DNA of 9,840 bases from Desulfovibrionaceae bacterium (GCA_009783115.1 WRHT01000037.1:1-9840), one strand, 5' to 3'. Positions 1 through 6,790 are shown, counted from the first letter of the stretch. Numbers and translations are program-made. The notes: generated by a model not told the origin, from the letters alone.

Positions 1-527
1 AGGAGCATCTTGTCCAGCCCCAGGCGATGGTTCAACCCCCCGCCCACGCGCACGGCGTATTTCTGGGGATAACGCAAGCCGGGACAGGTCTTGCGGGTGT
101 CCAGCAGCCGGCTGCCCGCGCCTTCAAGCTCCCGCGCGTAAAGGGCGGTGAGGTTGGCCACCCCGGAAAGCTGCATGATATAATTCAGGATCACCCGCTC
201 GGCCTTGAGGAGAAGCCTGGTGTTTCCCTCGATGCGAGCCACCTGATCCCGGTTTTTTACAGAAGAACCTTCCAGCGCAAGGGGTTCCCAACTCCATTCC
301 CCGGCTTCGTAGGCCTCCGCCTCGGCAAGCGTAATGGGGACAATCGGCAGCCCCGCAAGTAGGCTGTCCTGCTTGGCGACGATCACGGCCTCTGAACGGT
401 GTTCCGGCACAAAAATGGCACGGCCGGTCAAATCCGCCCCGTCTTCGGCCAAGGCCAAGCGGATGTTCCATAGCAAAAAATCCCTGGCCTCTCCCTGAAA
501 AAAAGAATCAAAATTCGCCACGCCCAT
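1..527 (-). CDS. nadC: Nicotinate-nucleotide pyrophosphorylase (quinolinate phosphoribosyltransferase), 5' part only
   Basis: NadC converts quinolinate and PRPP to nicotinate mononucleotide, CO2 and PPi in de novo NAD synthesis, in the cytosol. About 175 N-terminal residues are visible (family about 280); the C-terminal half of the barrel lies beyond the left edge. Seen directly: the N-terminal pattern ALAEDGADLTGRAIF near residues 24-38, the stretch LLKAERVILNYIMQLSGVA, the signature LDTRKTCPGLR, then KYAVRVGGGLNHRLGLDKM. Family members usually have DTRKTTPGLR; here one Thr is Cys. The ATG at 527 is the best start because the NadC N-terminal pattern begins soon after it. It has no recognisable Shine-Dalgarno sequence, and a GTG at 521 is an in-frame alternative. 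It is divergent from the Hpt gene. Identity is secure; only the start is uncertain. Confidence 0.93.
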   Translation of the reverse strand, partial: MGVANFDSFFQGEARDFLLWNIRLALAEDGADLTGRAIFVPEHRSEAVIVAKQDSLLAGLPIVPITLAEAEAYEAGEWSWEPLALEGSSVKNRDQVARIEGNTRLLLKAERVILNYIMQLSGVANLTALYARELEGAGSRLLDTRKTCPGLRYPQKYAVRVGGGLNHRLGLDKML

Positions 528-534
528 GTTTGCA

Positions 535-563
535 AAGTTAGGTTCAAGGCCTGGTTTCGTCAA
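535..563 (-). promoter_or_regulatory. Possible sigma70-type promoter for nadC
   Basis: On the minus strand TTGACG (558-563, 5 of 6 to consensus) is followed by a 17-base spacer and TAACTT (535-540, only 3 of 6). The predicted transcription start would fall at or one base before the nadC ATG, so a transcript from here would be almost leaderless, in keeping with the missing Shine-Dalgarno. The -10 box is weak, so this is tentative. Confidence 0.3.
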
Positions 564-605
564 GCGCTATGGACAGGCTCCGGCTTGATAAAAAAATTCT
601 CCTCC

Positions 606-634
606 TTGAAAAATCCGGACACAGGATATATCAT
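606..634 (+). promoter_or_regulatory. Sigma70-type promoter for the Hpt-prenyltransferase pair
   Basis: TTGAAA (606-611) and TATCAT (629-634) each match consensus at 5 of 6 positions with a 17-base spacer. The predicted start near 641 leaves a leader of about 33 bases before the ATG at 674. This is the best promoter match seen in the window. Confidence 0.5.
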
Positions 635-673
635 GTGCTCCCAGCAGCAACTCTGTAACTTGAGGATTACACC

Positions 674-1045
674 ATGGATAACGTCTTGCCGGACCTGCCG
701 GGTTTTGACACGGCAACAGCCTTGAAACTGCTGGGCAACAGCACCAAACTCTACGGCAACGTGCTGAAAAAATTCAGCGAAAAATACGCGGCTTCCTACA
801 ACGACCTTGCCGCCATGCTCAAAAGCGACGCCGACTGGGAGAGCGTCCAGAGAGAGGCGCACACCCTCAAGGGGCTGGCCGGAAACATCGGCCGCCCGGA
901 CTTGCACGATACGGCGCAGGCCCTGGAACTCAGCGTAAAAGACGTGCCCAATCCCGACCCGGCCAAAGTGTCCGCCCTGGCGGAGGATATGCTTGCGCAA
1001 CTTGAAAAGACGCTGGATATTCTGAAACAGGCCTTTCCGGCCTAG
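674..1045 (+). CDS. Free-standing Hpt (histidine phosphotransfer) domain protein
   Basis: Hpt domains relay phosphate between receiver domains in multistep phosphorelays. The 123-residue protein is essentially one Hpt domain. The core motif AHTLKGLAGNIG holds the likely phosphorylated His63, and helical segments flank it. The N-terminus (LPDLPGFDTATALKLLGN) is the lead-in typical of Hpt domains at the C-termini of hybrid kinases of the BarA/EvgS type, so this may be a detached module serving a kinase elsewhere. No kinase or receiver gene is in view. The ATG at 674 has GAGG/AGGA about 7 bases upstream and a good promoter before that. The UbiA-family prenyltransferase follows 11 bases after the stop, which suggests co-transcription. 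The partner kinase and response regulator cannot be inferred. Confidence 0.85.
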   Translation: MDNVLPDLPGFDTATALKLLGNSTKLYGNVLKKFSEKYAASYNDLAAMLKSDADWESVQREAHTLKGLAGNIGRPDLHDTAQALELSVKDVPNPDPAKVSALAEDMLAQLEKTLDILKQAFPA

Positions 1046-1056
1046 CCGGCAGCCTG

Positions 1057-1998
1057 ATGGAAAGCCGCCCGCCGGACACCCAGGCGCCAAGGTTGCGGGA
1101 AACCTTCAAGGCCTGGTGGCAGGCCTCCAGACCCCCTTTTTACATCGCCACCCTCATCCCCTTGGTTCTGGGCTACCTGGCCGCCGCCAGGGAACACGGC
1201 CCGCCCGACCCCCTGATTTTCTGCGGCGCGCTTCTGGTATGTTTTTTTCTGCACCTTACCGCCAACCTGGGCAACGATCTGTTCGATCACCTGCAGGGCA
1301 CGGACACCCACGCCAACATAGGCGGGTCCAGGGTTTTGCAGGAAGGCAAGATCAGCCCGCGCCGCCTGGGGCAGGTTATCGCGGTTTGCTATATCCTGGC
1401 CTTCGCATTGACCGGCCTCGGCGTATTCCTGACCGGCCTCCGCCTCCTGTGGCTGCTGACCTCTTTCGGCGCTTTTTCCAGCTTTTTTTACGTGGCCCCG
1501 CCCATCCGTTACGGCTATCGCGCCCTAGGAGAATTATTCGTATTTCTGAACATGGGGCTGATCATGGTGGAAGGGGTCTATTACGCCCTGAGCGGCGCGT
1601 TCTCCGCCCAGGTCCTGGCCCTGGCCGTGCCGGTGGGGCTCATGGTGGCGGCAATCCTCTATTACCAGAGCCTGCCTGAAATCGAAAGCGACAAGGCCAT
1701 GGGTAAAAATACCCTGGCCGGACGGCTGGGACCGGAAAAGGCCTTTTTTCTCTTCGGGTTGTGGTGGCCGGCCATCTGGACGCTGATGGGCATGCTCTTC
1801 CTGTGCGGACTCTGCTCCTGGAAGACGCTGCCGGGCATCGCCCTCTGCCTGCCCCTGCACCTCAAAGCCTGCCGCAAACTGAAACAGGCGGGAGGGGACT
1901 GGTTCAGCCTGGATCGTTACGGCTACCTAACGCGCCTCATGTACCTCATCTGCGGTCTGTCCCTGATCCTGGGGGTTTACTCCTTAAAATTAAGGTGA
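1057..1998 (+). CDS. menA: UbiA/MenA-family prenyltransferase (probable 1,4-dihydroxy-2-naphthoate or related polyprenyltransferase)
   Basis: This is an integral inner-membrane enzyme attaching a polyprenyl chain to an aromatic quinone precursor. The 313-residue length fits the family. The first Asp-rich motif is NDLFDHLQGTD (residues 73-83). The second is LPEIESDKAMGKNTLAGRLG (206-225), which resembles MenA rather than UbiA or heme O synthase; the first Asp usual in that motif is Glu208 here. Several hydrophobic membrane segments are evident. Because many Desulfobacterota make menaquinone through futalosine, the substrate could be the futalosine-pathway acid (MqnP-like) rather than DHNA; sequence alone does not decide. 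The ATG at 1057 lacks a strong Shine-Dalgarno and lies 11 bases after the Hpt stop, so it is probably translated by reinitiation in the same operon. Confidence 0.8.
   Translation: MESRPPDTQAPRLRETFKAWWQASRPPFYIATLIPLVLGYLAAAREHGPPDPLIFCGALLVCFFLHLTANLGNDLFDHLQGTDTHANIGGSRVLQEGKISPRRLGQVIAVCYILAFALTGLGVFLTGLRLLWLLTSFGAFSSFFYVAPPIRYGYRALGELFVFLNMGLIMVEGVYYALSGAFSAQVLALAVPVGLMVAAILYYQSLPEIESDKAMGKNTLAGRLGPEKAFFLFGLWWPAIWTLMGMLFLCGLCSWKTLPGIALCLPLHLKACRKLKQAGGDWFSLDRYGYLTRLMYLICGLSLILGVYSLKLR
1982..1995. repeat. AT-rich inverted repeat at the 3' end of the prenyltransferase gene
   Basis: CCTTAA and TTAAGG form perfect 6-base arms around a 2-base centre, overlapping the last codons of the prenyltransferase. 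The centre is too short for a good RNA hairpin, so if functional it is more likely a protein-binding dyad, possibly for the XRE regulator starting 113 bases downstream. It may be chance. Confidence 0.3.
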
Positions 1999-2023
1999 TA
2001 AAACATTTCTTTGTGCTATCCTC

Positions 2024-2036
2024 CGCCGATCCGGCG
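2024..2036 (+). terminator. Weak hairpin after the prenyltransferase gene
   Basis: CGCCG and CGGCG form a 5-bp GC stem with a 3-base loop, followed a few bases later by ATTTTATT. The stem is short and the U tract is interrupted, so this is a poor intrinsic terminator at best. It is the only stem-loop candidate between the prenyltransferase stop and the XRE gene. Confidence 0.25.
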
Positions 2037-2107
2037 ACAGATTTTATTAGCCGCTAAAAAATACCTTAGTATCATTTAACAGTCAAGAGCTACGCTATCG
2101 TTTTAGG

Positions 2108-2413
2108 ATGGAAAAAATTCCCGGCCTTAACTGGGCTATCGCCAAAACCATAAAGAAAGCCAGAGAATCCAAGGGATTAACGCAAAACCAACTTGCTGAT
2201 TTCGCCGGTCTTTCAGAGGTATATATCTCCAAGCTGGAACGCGGCATCAAGGGAGATTCGGTAAACGCCCTGATGCAAATTTCCGTGGCCCTGGAAATGG
2301 CCTTTTCCGACCTGATGAAACTGGTTGAGGCGGAACTCTTGCGCGGGGCGCGGAAGATCGAGCCGAAACAGGGCCGGCCGCGCCAATGCGAGCATATTCG
2401 ACAAAATTACTGA
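2108..2413 (+). CDS. XRE-family helix-turn-helix transcriptional regulator
   Basis: A 101-residue cytosolic DNA-binding protein. Residues about 10-70 form a Cro/C1-type HTH_3 domain: TIKKARESKGLTQNQLADFAGLS, then the recognition helix EVYISKLERGIKG, then the hydrophobic helices NALMQISVALEMAFSDLM. The remaining C-terminal ~25 residues are basic and polar and show no second domain. The ATG at 2108 is the only usual start in the open frame downstream of an in-frame TAG near 2049. An AGG lies directly against it, too close for a normal Shine-Dalgarno. No good promoter was found upstream. It stands alone, convergent with moaA, without a toxin, methylase or phage genes that would point to antitoxin, restriction-controller or repressor roles. 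Target genes are unknown. Confidence 0.85.
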   Translation: MEKIPGLNWAIAKTIKKARESKGLTQNQLADFAGLSEVYISKLERGIKGDSVNALMQISVALEMAFSDLMKLVEAELLRGARKIEPKQGRPRQCEHIRQNY

Positions 2414-2464
2414 TCCCTTCAGGAATGTCTGCTCTTCCGTCTGCCGGAGATGTTCACGCGCTGA

Positions 2465-3541
2465 TCAGCCGCCGATGGAGGTCATCCGGCGCGCGATCAC
2501 GGCCTCGGGCCTGGACCGGCTGCGCAAAAGCTCCGTGCCCATGGGTTTTTCCCGGTTGGCCGCCTGGATAAAACGATAAAGATCCCGGTCGTTCGTTTCC
2601 GGATCGCGCAGTAAAGCCCGCAAATCATATTCCTGGTCGGAAAAAAGGCAGGTGCGCAGTTGCCCGTCAGAGGTTATGCGCAGACGGTTGCAACTGGCGC
2701 AAAAATGATCCGAGACCGGGGTGATCACCCCGAAACGTCCATGTCCGCCCTGGATGTCATAGACCTTGGCCGGGCCGGTGAAGGCCGTTTCACGCGTTGC
2801 GCCGGAAGCGGCCGCGGCCTGGTCCGCATACAAGGCCCGTCCGCCACGGATTGCGGGGGTGAGATCGGCCAGGGCGCGGGCCGTTTCCAGGATCTCGGCG
2901 GCCGGCCAAAAACCGGCCTCGCTCCAAAGACCACGGCCGCCCAGAGGCATGTACTCGATGATCCGGAGGTCAATGGGGTTTTCCCTGGCCAGCCGGATAA
3001 AAGCCGGAAGCTCCCGGTCATTTACCCCCTTCAGTCCCACGGCGTTGATTTTCACGCGCAGCCCGGCCTCCAAGGCCGCATCCAGGGCCGCGCGCACCTC
3101 GGCGAAAGAATCCTGCCCGGTGATCCGGAAAAACACCTCCGGATCCAGGGTATCCAGCGAAATATTCAGCCCGTCCACTCCCAGGTCTTTCAATTCCTGA
3201 ACATGCCGCCGCAGGACGGTGGCGTTGGTGGTCACGCCCAGCACCAGGCCGGGAAATTCCCGGCGCAGGGCGCGCACAAAGGACATAAACCCCTTGCGCG
3301 CAAAAGGTTCGCCCCCGGTCAGACGGACCTTGCGCGCCCCGAAGGCCACAGCCAGGCGGATGAGACGCAAAAATTCCTCGTAACGGAGAATCGCGGCATG
3401 AGGAAGATAAGAGAGCTTGCCCGTCCTGGGCACACAGTAAAGACAGCGCAGGTTGCAGCGATCCGTGACCGAAAGGCGCAGATAGCTGATTCTGCGCCCG
3501 TAGGCGTCCGACAGGGGAGGATAGTCTTCCGCCATGATCAT
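2465..3541 (-). CDS. moaA: GTP 3',8-cyclase MoaA (molybdenum cofactor biosynthesis)
   Basis: MoaA is a radical SAM enzyme that rearranges GTP to 3',8-cyclo-7,8-dihydro-GTP, the first step of molybdopterin synthesis. Seen: the start region LSDAYGRRISYLRLSVTD, the radical-SAM cluster CNLRCLYC, the SAM-binding LTGGEPFARKGF, the C-terminal second 4Fe-4S cluster motif CASC followed after 13 residues by Cys, and the conserved Gly-Gly tail (MTSIGG) known to matter for activity. The protein is about 358 residues, some 30 longer than typical, with extra Ala-rich sequence (ALYADQAAAASGATRETAF) before the second cluster. The ATG at 3541 overlaps the thioesterase stop as ATGA, implying translational coupling; a GTG at 3547 and an ATG at 3535 are alternatives. 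No other moa genes are adjacent. Confidence 0.95.
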   Translation of the reverse strand: MIMAEDYPPLSDAYGRRISYLRLSVTDRCNLRCLYCVPRTGKLSYLPHAAILRYEEFLRLIRLAVAFGARKVRLTGGEPFARKGFMSFVRALRREFPGLVLGVTTNATVLRRHVQELKDLGVDGLNISLDTLDPEVFFRITGQDSFAEVRAALDAALEAGLRVKINAVGLKGVNDRELPAFIRLARENPIDLRIIEYMPLGGRGLWSEAGFWPAAEILETARALADLTPAIRGGRALYADQAAAASGATRETAFTGPAKVYDIQGGHGRFGVITPVSDHFCASCNRLRITSDGQLRTCLFSDQEYDLRALLRDPETNDRDLYRFIQAANREKPMGTELLRSRSRPEAVIARRMTSIGG

Positions 3542-4308
3542 GTCCACAAGGTCAGGCCGCGCACCAGTTCCTGCTCCTCCAGGCCATCCTGGGCCTCAGA
3601 GCCTGGGACGGAGCCTTGACGGCGGTATAAACCATGCGCGAATTCACCGGGCGCCTCTCCCGGTCCGCAACGAACCAGCACCTGATCGCCGCAAAAGGCT
3701 TCAGAGCGGAAGAGGACGCGCAGGGCGGCCAGACGCAGACTGGCAGGCCCAGGCATAGAACCAAGCATCCAGTTGATGTAGCGCACATTGTTCACATGCC
3801 GGTTCAAATCAATATCTTCCGGGGTGACCAGCAATTCCCCCAAGATCGGGGAGTTCGCGGCCCCCGCCGGACGAACCCGGTCTTCCTCGAAAGCCCTGGG
3901 GGTTCCCGCCGGAGGAGCGCAACCGGCGATAAATTCCGGCACCTTGATTACTTTGCGCGTGCTCAAATCCATAACCACCCAATGGGTCATCCCCCGGATA
4001 TATTCACGCCCGTCTTCGTTCCGCGCCAAAAAATCCCGGCGGAATTGCAGCCGGTCCACGGACACCGGCCAGGTGGTCACCCGCAGGTTCACAGGTTTCC
4101 GGGGCAAACTCGTTGCTTCCAGGCGCAGACGCACCAGCACCCAGGCCAGGCCGTTCGAGCGCAGTTTATCCAGGCCCAGGCCCATGATTCCGGCATGGGT
4201 CACCGCCGTTTCTTCCATGAAAGCCCAAGCGGCCGCGACAAAAGCGCGGCCGTCCCCGGCAACGGCCGCTTCCTCCAGCCGGAAAACTTCACTATATTCC
4301 CAATCCAT
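3538..4308 (-). CDS. Acyl-ACP thioesterase (FatA/FatB-like, double hotdog)
   Basis: These enzymes hydrolyse acyl-ACP to release free fatty acid. The 256 residues match bacterial double-hotdog thioesterases related to plant FatA/FatB. The first hotdog carries GLAWVLVRLRLEA and VTTWPVSVDRLQFRRDFL, followed by THWVVMDLSTRKVIKVPEF. The second carries DIDLNRHVNNVRYINWML, with the Asp/Asn/His arrangement (D-x-N-x-H) that forms the catalytic site of the family. The ATG at 4308 has a clear GAGGG six bases upstream. It is the first gene of a minus-strand pair with moaA (4-base ATGA overlap), although no biochemical link is known between them. A free role in lipid turnover or lipid-A/membrane supply is inference; acyl-chain preference cannot be read from the sequence. 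Confidence 0.9.
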   Translation of the reverse strand: MDWEYSEVFRLEEAAVAGDGRAFVAAAWAFMEETAVTHAGIMGLGLDKLRSNGLAWVLVRLRLEATSLPRKPVNLRVTTWPVSVDRLQFRRDFLARNEDGREYIRGMTHWVVMDLSTRKVIKVPEFIAGCAPPAGTPRAFEEDRVRPAGAANSPILGELLVTPEDIDLNRHVNNVRYINWMLGSMPGPASLRLAALRVLFRSEAFCGDQVLVRCGPGEAPGEFAHGLYRRQGSVPGSEAQDGLEEQELVRGLTLWT

Positions 4309-4331
4309 GCTATGCCCTCAAGTAGTGAAAC

Positions 4332-4360
4332 ATAAACGGTTTCAGTCCAAAAAACAACGC
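4332..4360 (-). promoter_or_regulatory. Weak candidate promoter for thioesterase-moaA
   Basis: On the minus strand TTGTTT, a 17-base spacer and TATGTT lie just upstream of the thioesterase Shine-Dalgarno. The boxes match consensus at about 3 of 6 and 4 of 6. It is included because the spacing and position are right, but the match is poor. Confidence 0.25.
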
Positions 4361-4365
4361 TTATG

Positions 4366-4380
4366 CCTTGCCGACAAGGA
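4366..4380 (+). promoter_or_regulatory. Ribosome-binding site inside a small hairpin (DUF3179 gene)
   Basis: AAGGA at 4376-4380 sits 7 bases before the ATG at 4388 and fixes that start. The same bases form part of the 3' arm of a perfect stem, CCTTG (4366-4370) and CAAGG (4375-4379) with loop CCGA. If it folds in the mRNA, it would partly cover the ribosome-binding site. The stem is only 5 bp, so the effect may be small. Confidence 0.45.
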
Positions 4381-4387
4381 TTATAAG

Positions 4388-5659
4388 ATGCCCGCGAAAT
4401 ACTCTATAAATTCTCTAGAAAAAATCATGACTTTTCTGCTGCTGGCGATCTGCCTTCTGGGCATCCCGCAGATTCCGGCCCAGGCCGCCGAATCCAAGGC
4501 CTCGGAAGCTCCGGGCTTTTCCATGGATTCCCTGCGTTTCATCGCCGACAATCTCATTCATACCGGAGTCGGGCGGGACAGCATCACCCCCATCTATCGC
4601 CCGGCCTTTCTGAATGTCTCGGACGCCGGCCTGTCCATGGACGACAATGAGCCAGTCTTCGTGGTGCACTACCCGGGAGGGCTTACACGTATTTATCCCC
4701 AATACATCATGGTCTGGCATGAGGTGGTGAACGACGTGCTGCCCGGTCTGCCGCAGACCGCTCCCTCGCCGGGCGAGGGGGATCCAGCCTTCCCCTCCGC
4801 TTTTATCGGCCAGTTTCAAAACCAGACCCAGGGCGGGGGAAGCCAGGCCGAGGACACCGGCAACAGCTACACCATCAGTTACAGCCCCCTGACCGGCAGC
4901 GTGGTCGCCTTCCGCAGCCGGGGAGGACGCTACCCCAGCAGTTTCGGCAATGAGGGAAAACTGTATAATTCCAACAGCATCCTGTATGACCGTTTCAGCG
5001 GCAGCCTCTGGTCCCAGCTCCTGGCCGTCTGCATTGAAGGTCCCCTGCGCGGCCGGCGCCTGGAACGCATTCCGGTGTATTGGGCGCGCTGGGGCGGCGT
5101 AAAATACCGCTTTCCGGACGCCCAGGTGCTTTCCAGGGCCACCGGCATGAAACGCAGCTACGGCCGCGATCCTTACGGCAGCTACATGCGCGGAGGCAGT
5201 TACTACGACGATGTCCGCCTGTTTTATCCGGTTGCGTCCCAGAGCGACCGGCTCCCGCCCAAGGCCAGGATCCTGGGACTGGAAATAGAAGAAATGTACG
5301 GCGCCCTGGTGGTTGACGCCGTGCGCCGGGAAAAGATCCTGAACCAGGGACTGGGGCTGCACCATATAGTCGCCATCCACGATGCCGAACTTGACCGGAT
5401 ACGTGTCTTCAACCGCAAGCGGCCGGACGGCTCTATCCTGAGTTTCCAGGTATTCGAAAACAACTATGTGGACCGCGACACCATGAGCCAGTGGAACTCT
5501 GATGGCGAATGCTATTACGGACGCCTGCGCGGGCAGCGCCTGGAACCAATCATGGCTGTGGATTCCATGTGGTTCGCTTGGTACGCCTTCCATCCCGCCA
5601 CCCAGGTGCTGGATCGCGAAGGCTCGCCGCCCCCGCCGATCCGCAGATCCGCGCCATAA
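4388..5659 (+). CDS. Secreted DUF3179-family protein
   Basis: A 423-residue exported protein of a family (DUF3179) without an established function. The ATG at 4388 is chosen for its AAGGA Shine-Dalgarno and because a signal peptide follows: Lys near the N-terminus, hydrophobic TFLLLAICLLGIP, and a likely cleavage after AQA (residues 31-33). The frame stays open upstream, but only as the antisense of the thioesterase. Family hallmarks are VHYPGGLTRIYPQYIMVWHEVVND (with the YP and HEVVND signatures), SPLTGSVVAF, FGNEGKLYNSNSILYDR and SGSLWSQ. Two oddities: about 35 residues rich in Gly, Gln and Ser (roughly 124-160) interrupt the domain just before the PLTG motif, and the Cys usual before PLTG is Ser166. 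It is divergent from the thioesterase, and its stop abuts that of purM. Periplasmic location is inferred. Confidence 0.85.
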   Translation: MPAKYSINSLEKIMTFLLLAICLLGIPQIPAQAAESKASEAPGFSMDSLRFIADNLIHTGVGRDSITPIYRPAFLNVSDAGLSMDDNEPVFVVHYPGGLTRIYPQYIMVWHEVVNDVLPGLPQTAPSPGEGDPAFPSAFIGQFQNQTQGGGSQAEDTGNSYTISYSPLTGSVVAFRSRGGRYPSSFGNEGKLYNSNSILYDRFSGSLWSQLLAVCIEGPLRGRRLERIPVYWARWGGVKYRFPDAQVLSRATGMKRSYGRDPYGSYMRGGSYYDDVRLFYPVASQSDRLPPKARILGLEIEEMYGALVVDAVRREKILNQGLGLHHIVAIHDAELDRIRVFNRKRPDGSILSFQVFENNYVDRDTMSQWNSDGECYYGRLRGQRLEPIMAVDSMWFAWYAFHPATQVLDREGSPPPPIRRSAP

Positions 5660-6724
5660 TCAATAAATGATCTCCACTTGCTCGTCGTCCGCCGCCGGAC
5701 GCGGAATGATCCCGCCGATCCGCCAGGCGGCCTGCCCTTCCAGGCGCAAAATTTCCAAGGCCCGGCTCGTCTGGGATGCCGGCAGGGCCAGGACAAAACC
5801 GATGCCGCAGTTGAAAATTTGCAGCATCTCCGGCCAGGTCAGATTCCCGCTTTTCCGCAGCCATTCAAAGACCACGCCCTGGGGCCAGGCGGCGAATTCT
5901 ATCCTGGCCAGCATATCCTTCGGAAGCATCCTGGGGATGTTCTCAAAAAAACCGCCCCCGGTGATATGGGCCATGCCCCGGATCTCCGCCTGGGACAGGA
6001 GCTTTTTGATCACCGGCACGTATATGCCGGTGGGGGCGAGAAGAACATCCCGCACCTCGCGATCCGGAAGCCCCGGAAAGGAATCCTGTGGATTCAGGCC
6101 GGATTTTTCCAGGAGCTTGCGCGCCAGGGAATAGCCGTTGGAATGAATGCCGGACGAAGCGAGGCCGATGAGCGCGTCTCCCGGACAAATTTTCGATCCG
6201 TCAACCAGATCATCCTGGTCCGCCAGGCCCACGCAGAACCCGGCGAGGTCGTAATCCCCCTCGGCATACATACCCGGCATTTCCGCGGTCTCCCCGCCCA
6301 GCAGGGCGCACCCGGATATGCGGCAGCCTTCGGCCACCCCGGAGATCACCTCTTCCGCCACTCCGACCTCCAGCTTGCCGCATCCGAAGTAATCCAGAAA
6401 AAAAAGCGGCATGGCCCCCTGGGCCAGGATATCGTTCACGCTCATGGCCACGAGATCAATGCCCACCCCGGCATGGCGCTTCCAGGCAATGGCCAGCTTG
6501 AGCTTGGTTCCCACGCCGTCGGTGGAGGCCACCAGCACCGGGTTTTTCATCCCGGCCAGTTCCGGCTTGAATAAACCACCGAAGCCCCCGATGTCCGAAA
6601 GAACTCCGGCGGTGCGGGTGCTTTTGACCATTTCCCGGATTCGTTGTACCAAAAGATAGCCGGACCCGATGTTCACCCCGGCCTCGGCATAGGCCCTGGC
6701 CCTGTTTTCATGCTCATGGGACAT
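5660..6724 (-). CDS. purM: Phosphoribosylformylglycinamidine cyclo-ligase (AIR synthetase)
   Basis: PurM converts formylglycinamidine ribonucleotide and ATP to aminoimidazole ribonucleotide, step five of purine synthesis, in the cytosol. The 354 residues match the family's usual ~345. Seen: VLVASTDGVGTKLKLA, GIDLVAMSVNDILAQGA, LLGGETAEMPGMY, LIGLASSGIHSNGYSLAR, and HITGGGFFENIPRMLP, which are the ATP- and substrate-binding signatures in their expected order. The ATG at 6724 follows AAGGAG with a 6-base spacer. It is a single gene here, without purN next to it, divergent from amrS and convergent with the DUF3179 gene with no bases between the two stop codons. It appears intact and functional. 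Confidence 0.97.
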   Translation of the reverse strand: MSHEHENRARAYAEAGVNIGSGYLLVQRIREMVKSTRTAGVLSDIGGFGGLFKPELAGMKNPVLVASTDGVGTKLKLAIAWKRHAGVGIDLVAMSVNDILAQGAMPLFFLDYFGCGKLEVGVAEEVISGVAEGCRISGCALLGGETAEMPGMYAEGDYDLAGFCVGLADQDDLVDGSKICPGDALIGLASSGIHSNGYSLARKLLEKSGLNPQDSFPGLPDREVRDVLLAPTGIYVPVIKKLLSQAEIRGMAHITGGGFFENIPRMLPKDMLARIEFAAWPQGVVFEWLRKSGNLTWPEMLQIFNCGIGFVLALPASQTSRALEILRLEGQAAWRIGGIIPRPAADDEQVEIIY

Positions 6725-6780
6725 GGCTGGCTCCTTGCGGATAGGATATTCCGCTGCGCGGATAGCGCAAAATGCTCCGG

Positions 6781-6785
6781 GGAGG
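6781..6785 (+). promoter_or_regulatory. Ribosome-binding site setting a TTG start for amrS
   Basis: GGAGG lies five bases before TTG at 6791. The only in-frame ATGs upstream are antisense to purM, and the N-terminus produced by the TTG agrees with AmrS homologues, which begin shortly before the first CxxC motif. Confidence 0.7.
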
Positions 6786-6790
6786 CGATT

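Noticed and set aside
560..1090. 176-codon minus-strand ORF opposite the Hpt gene
   Set aside because: It overlaps a convincing Hpt domain on the plus strand and resembles no family.
2108..2413. XRE gene as an antitoxin or phage repressor
   Set aside because: No toxin, integrase or phage gene is nearby, so a specific role cannot be supported.
2460..2469. Perfect 10-base palindrome GCTGATCAGC at the moaA stop
   Set aside because: Too short and partly coding; most likely chance.
2660..3619. 319-codon plus-strand ORF opposite moaA
   Set aside because: Compositional shadow of moaA, whose motifs are complete on the minus strand.
3788..4387. Open frame extending the DUF3179 gene about 200 codons upstream
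   Set aside because: It is wholly antisense to the thioesterase, has no domain-like sequence, and a strong Shine-Dalgarno plus signal peptide mark the true start at 4388.
4415..5593. 392-codon minus-strand ORF antisense to the DUF3179 gene
   Set aside because: No recognisable motif; it is a high-GC shadow of a clear family member on the other strand.
5678..6574. 298-codon plus-strand ORF opposite purM
   Set aside because: Shadow of purM; no domain-like features.
6644..6790. N-terminal extension of amrS to an ATG at 6644
   Set aside because: It is antisense to the start of purM; the TTG at 6791 has GGAGG and matches the expected AmrS N-terminus.
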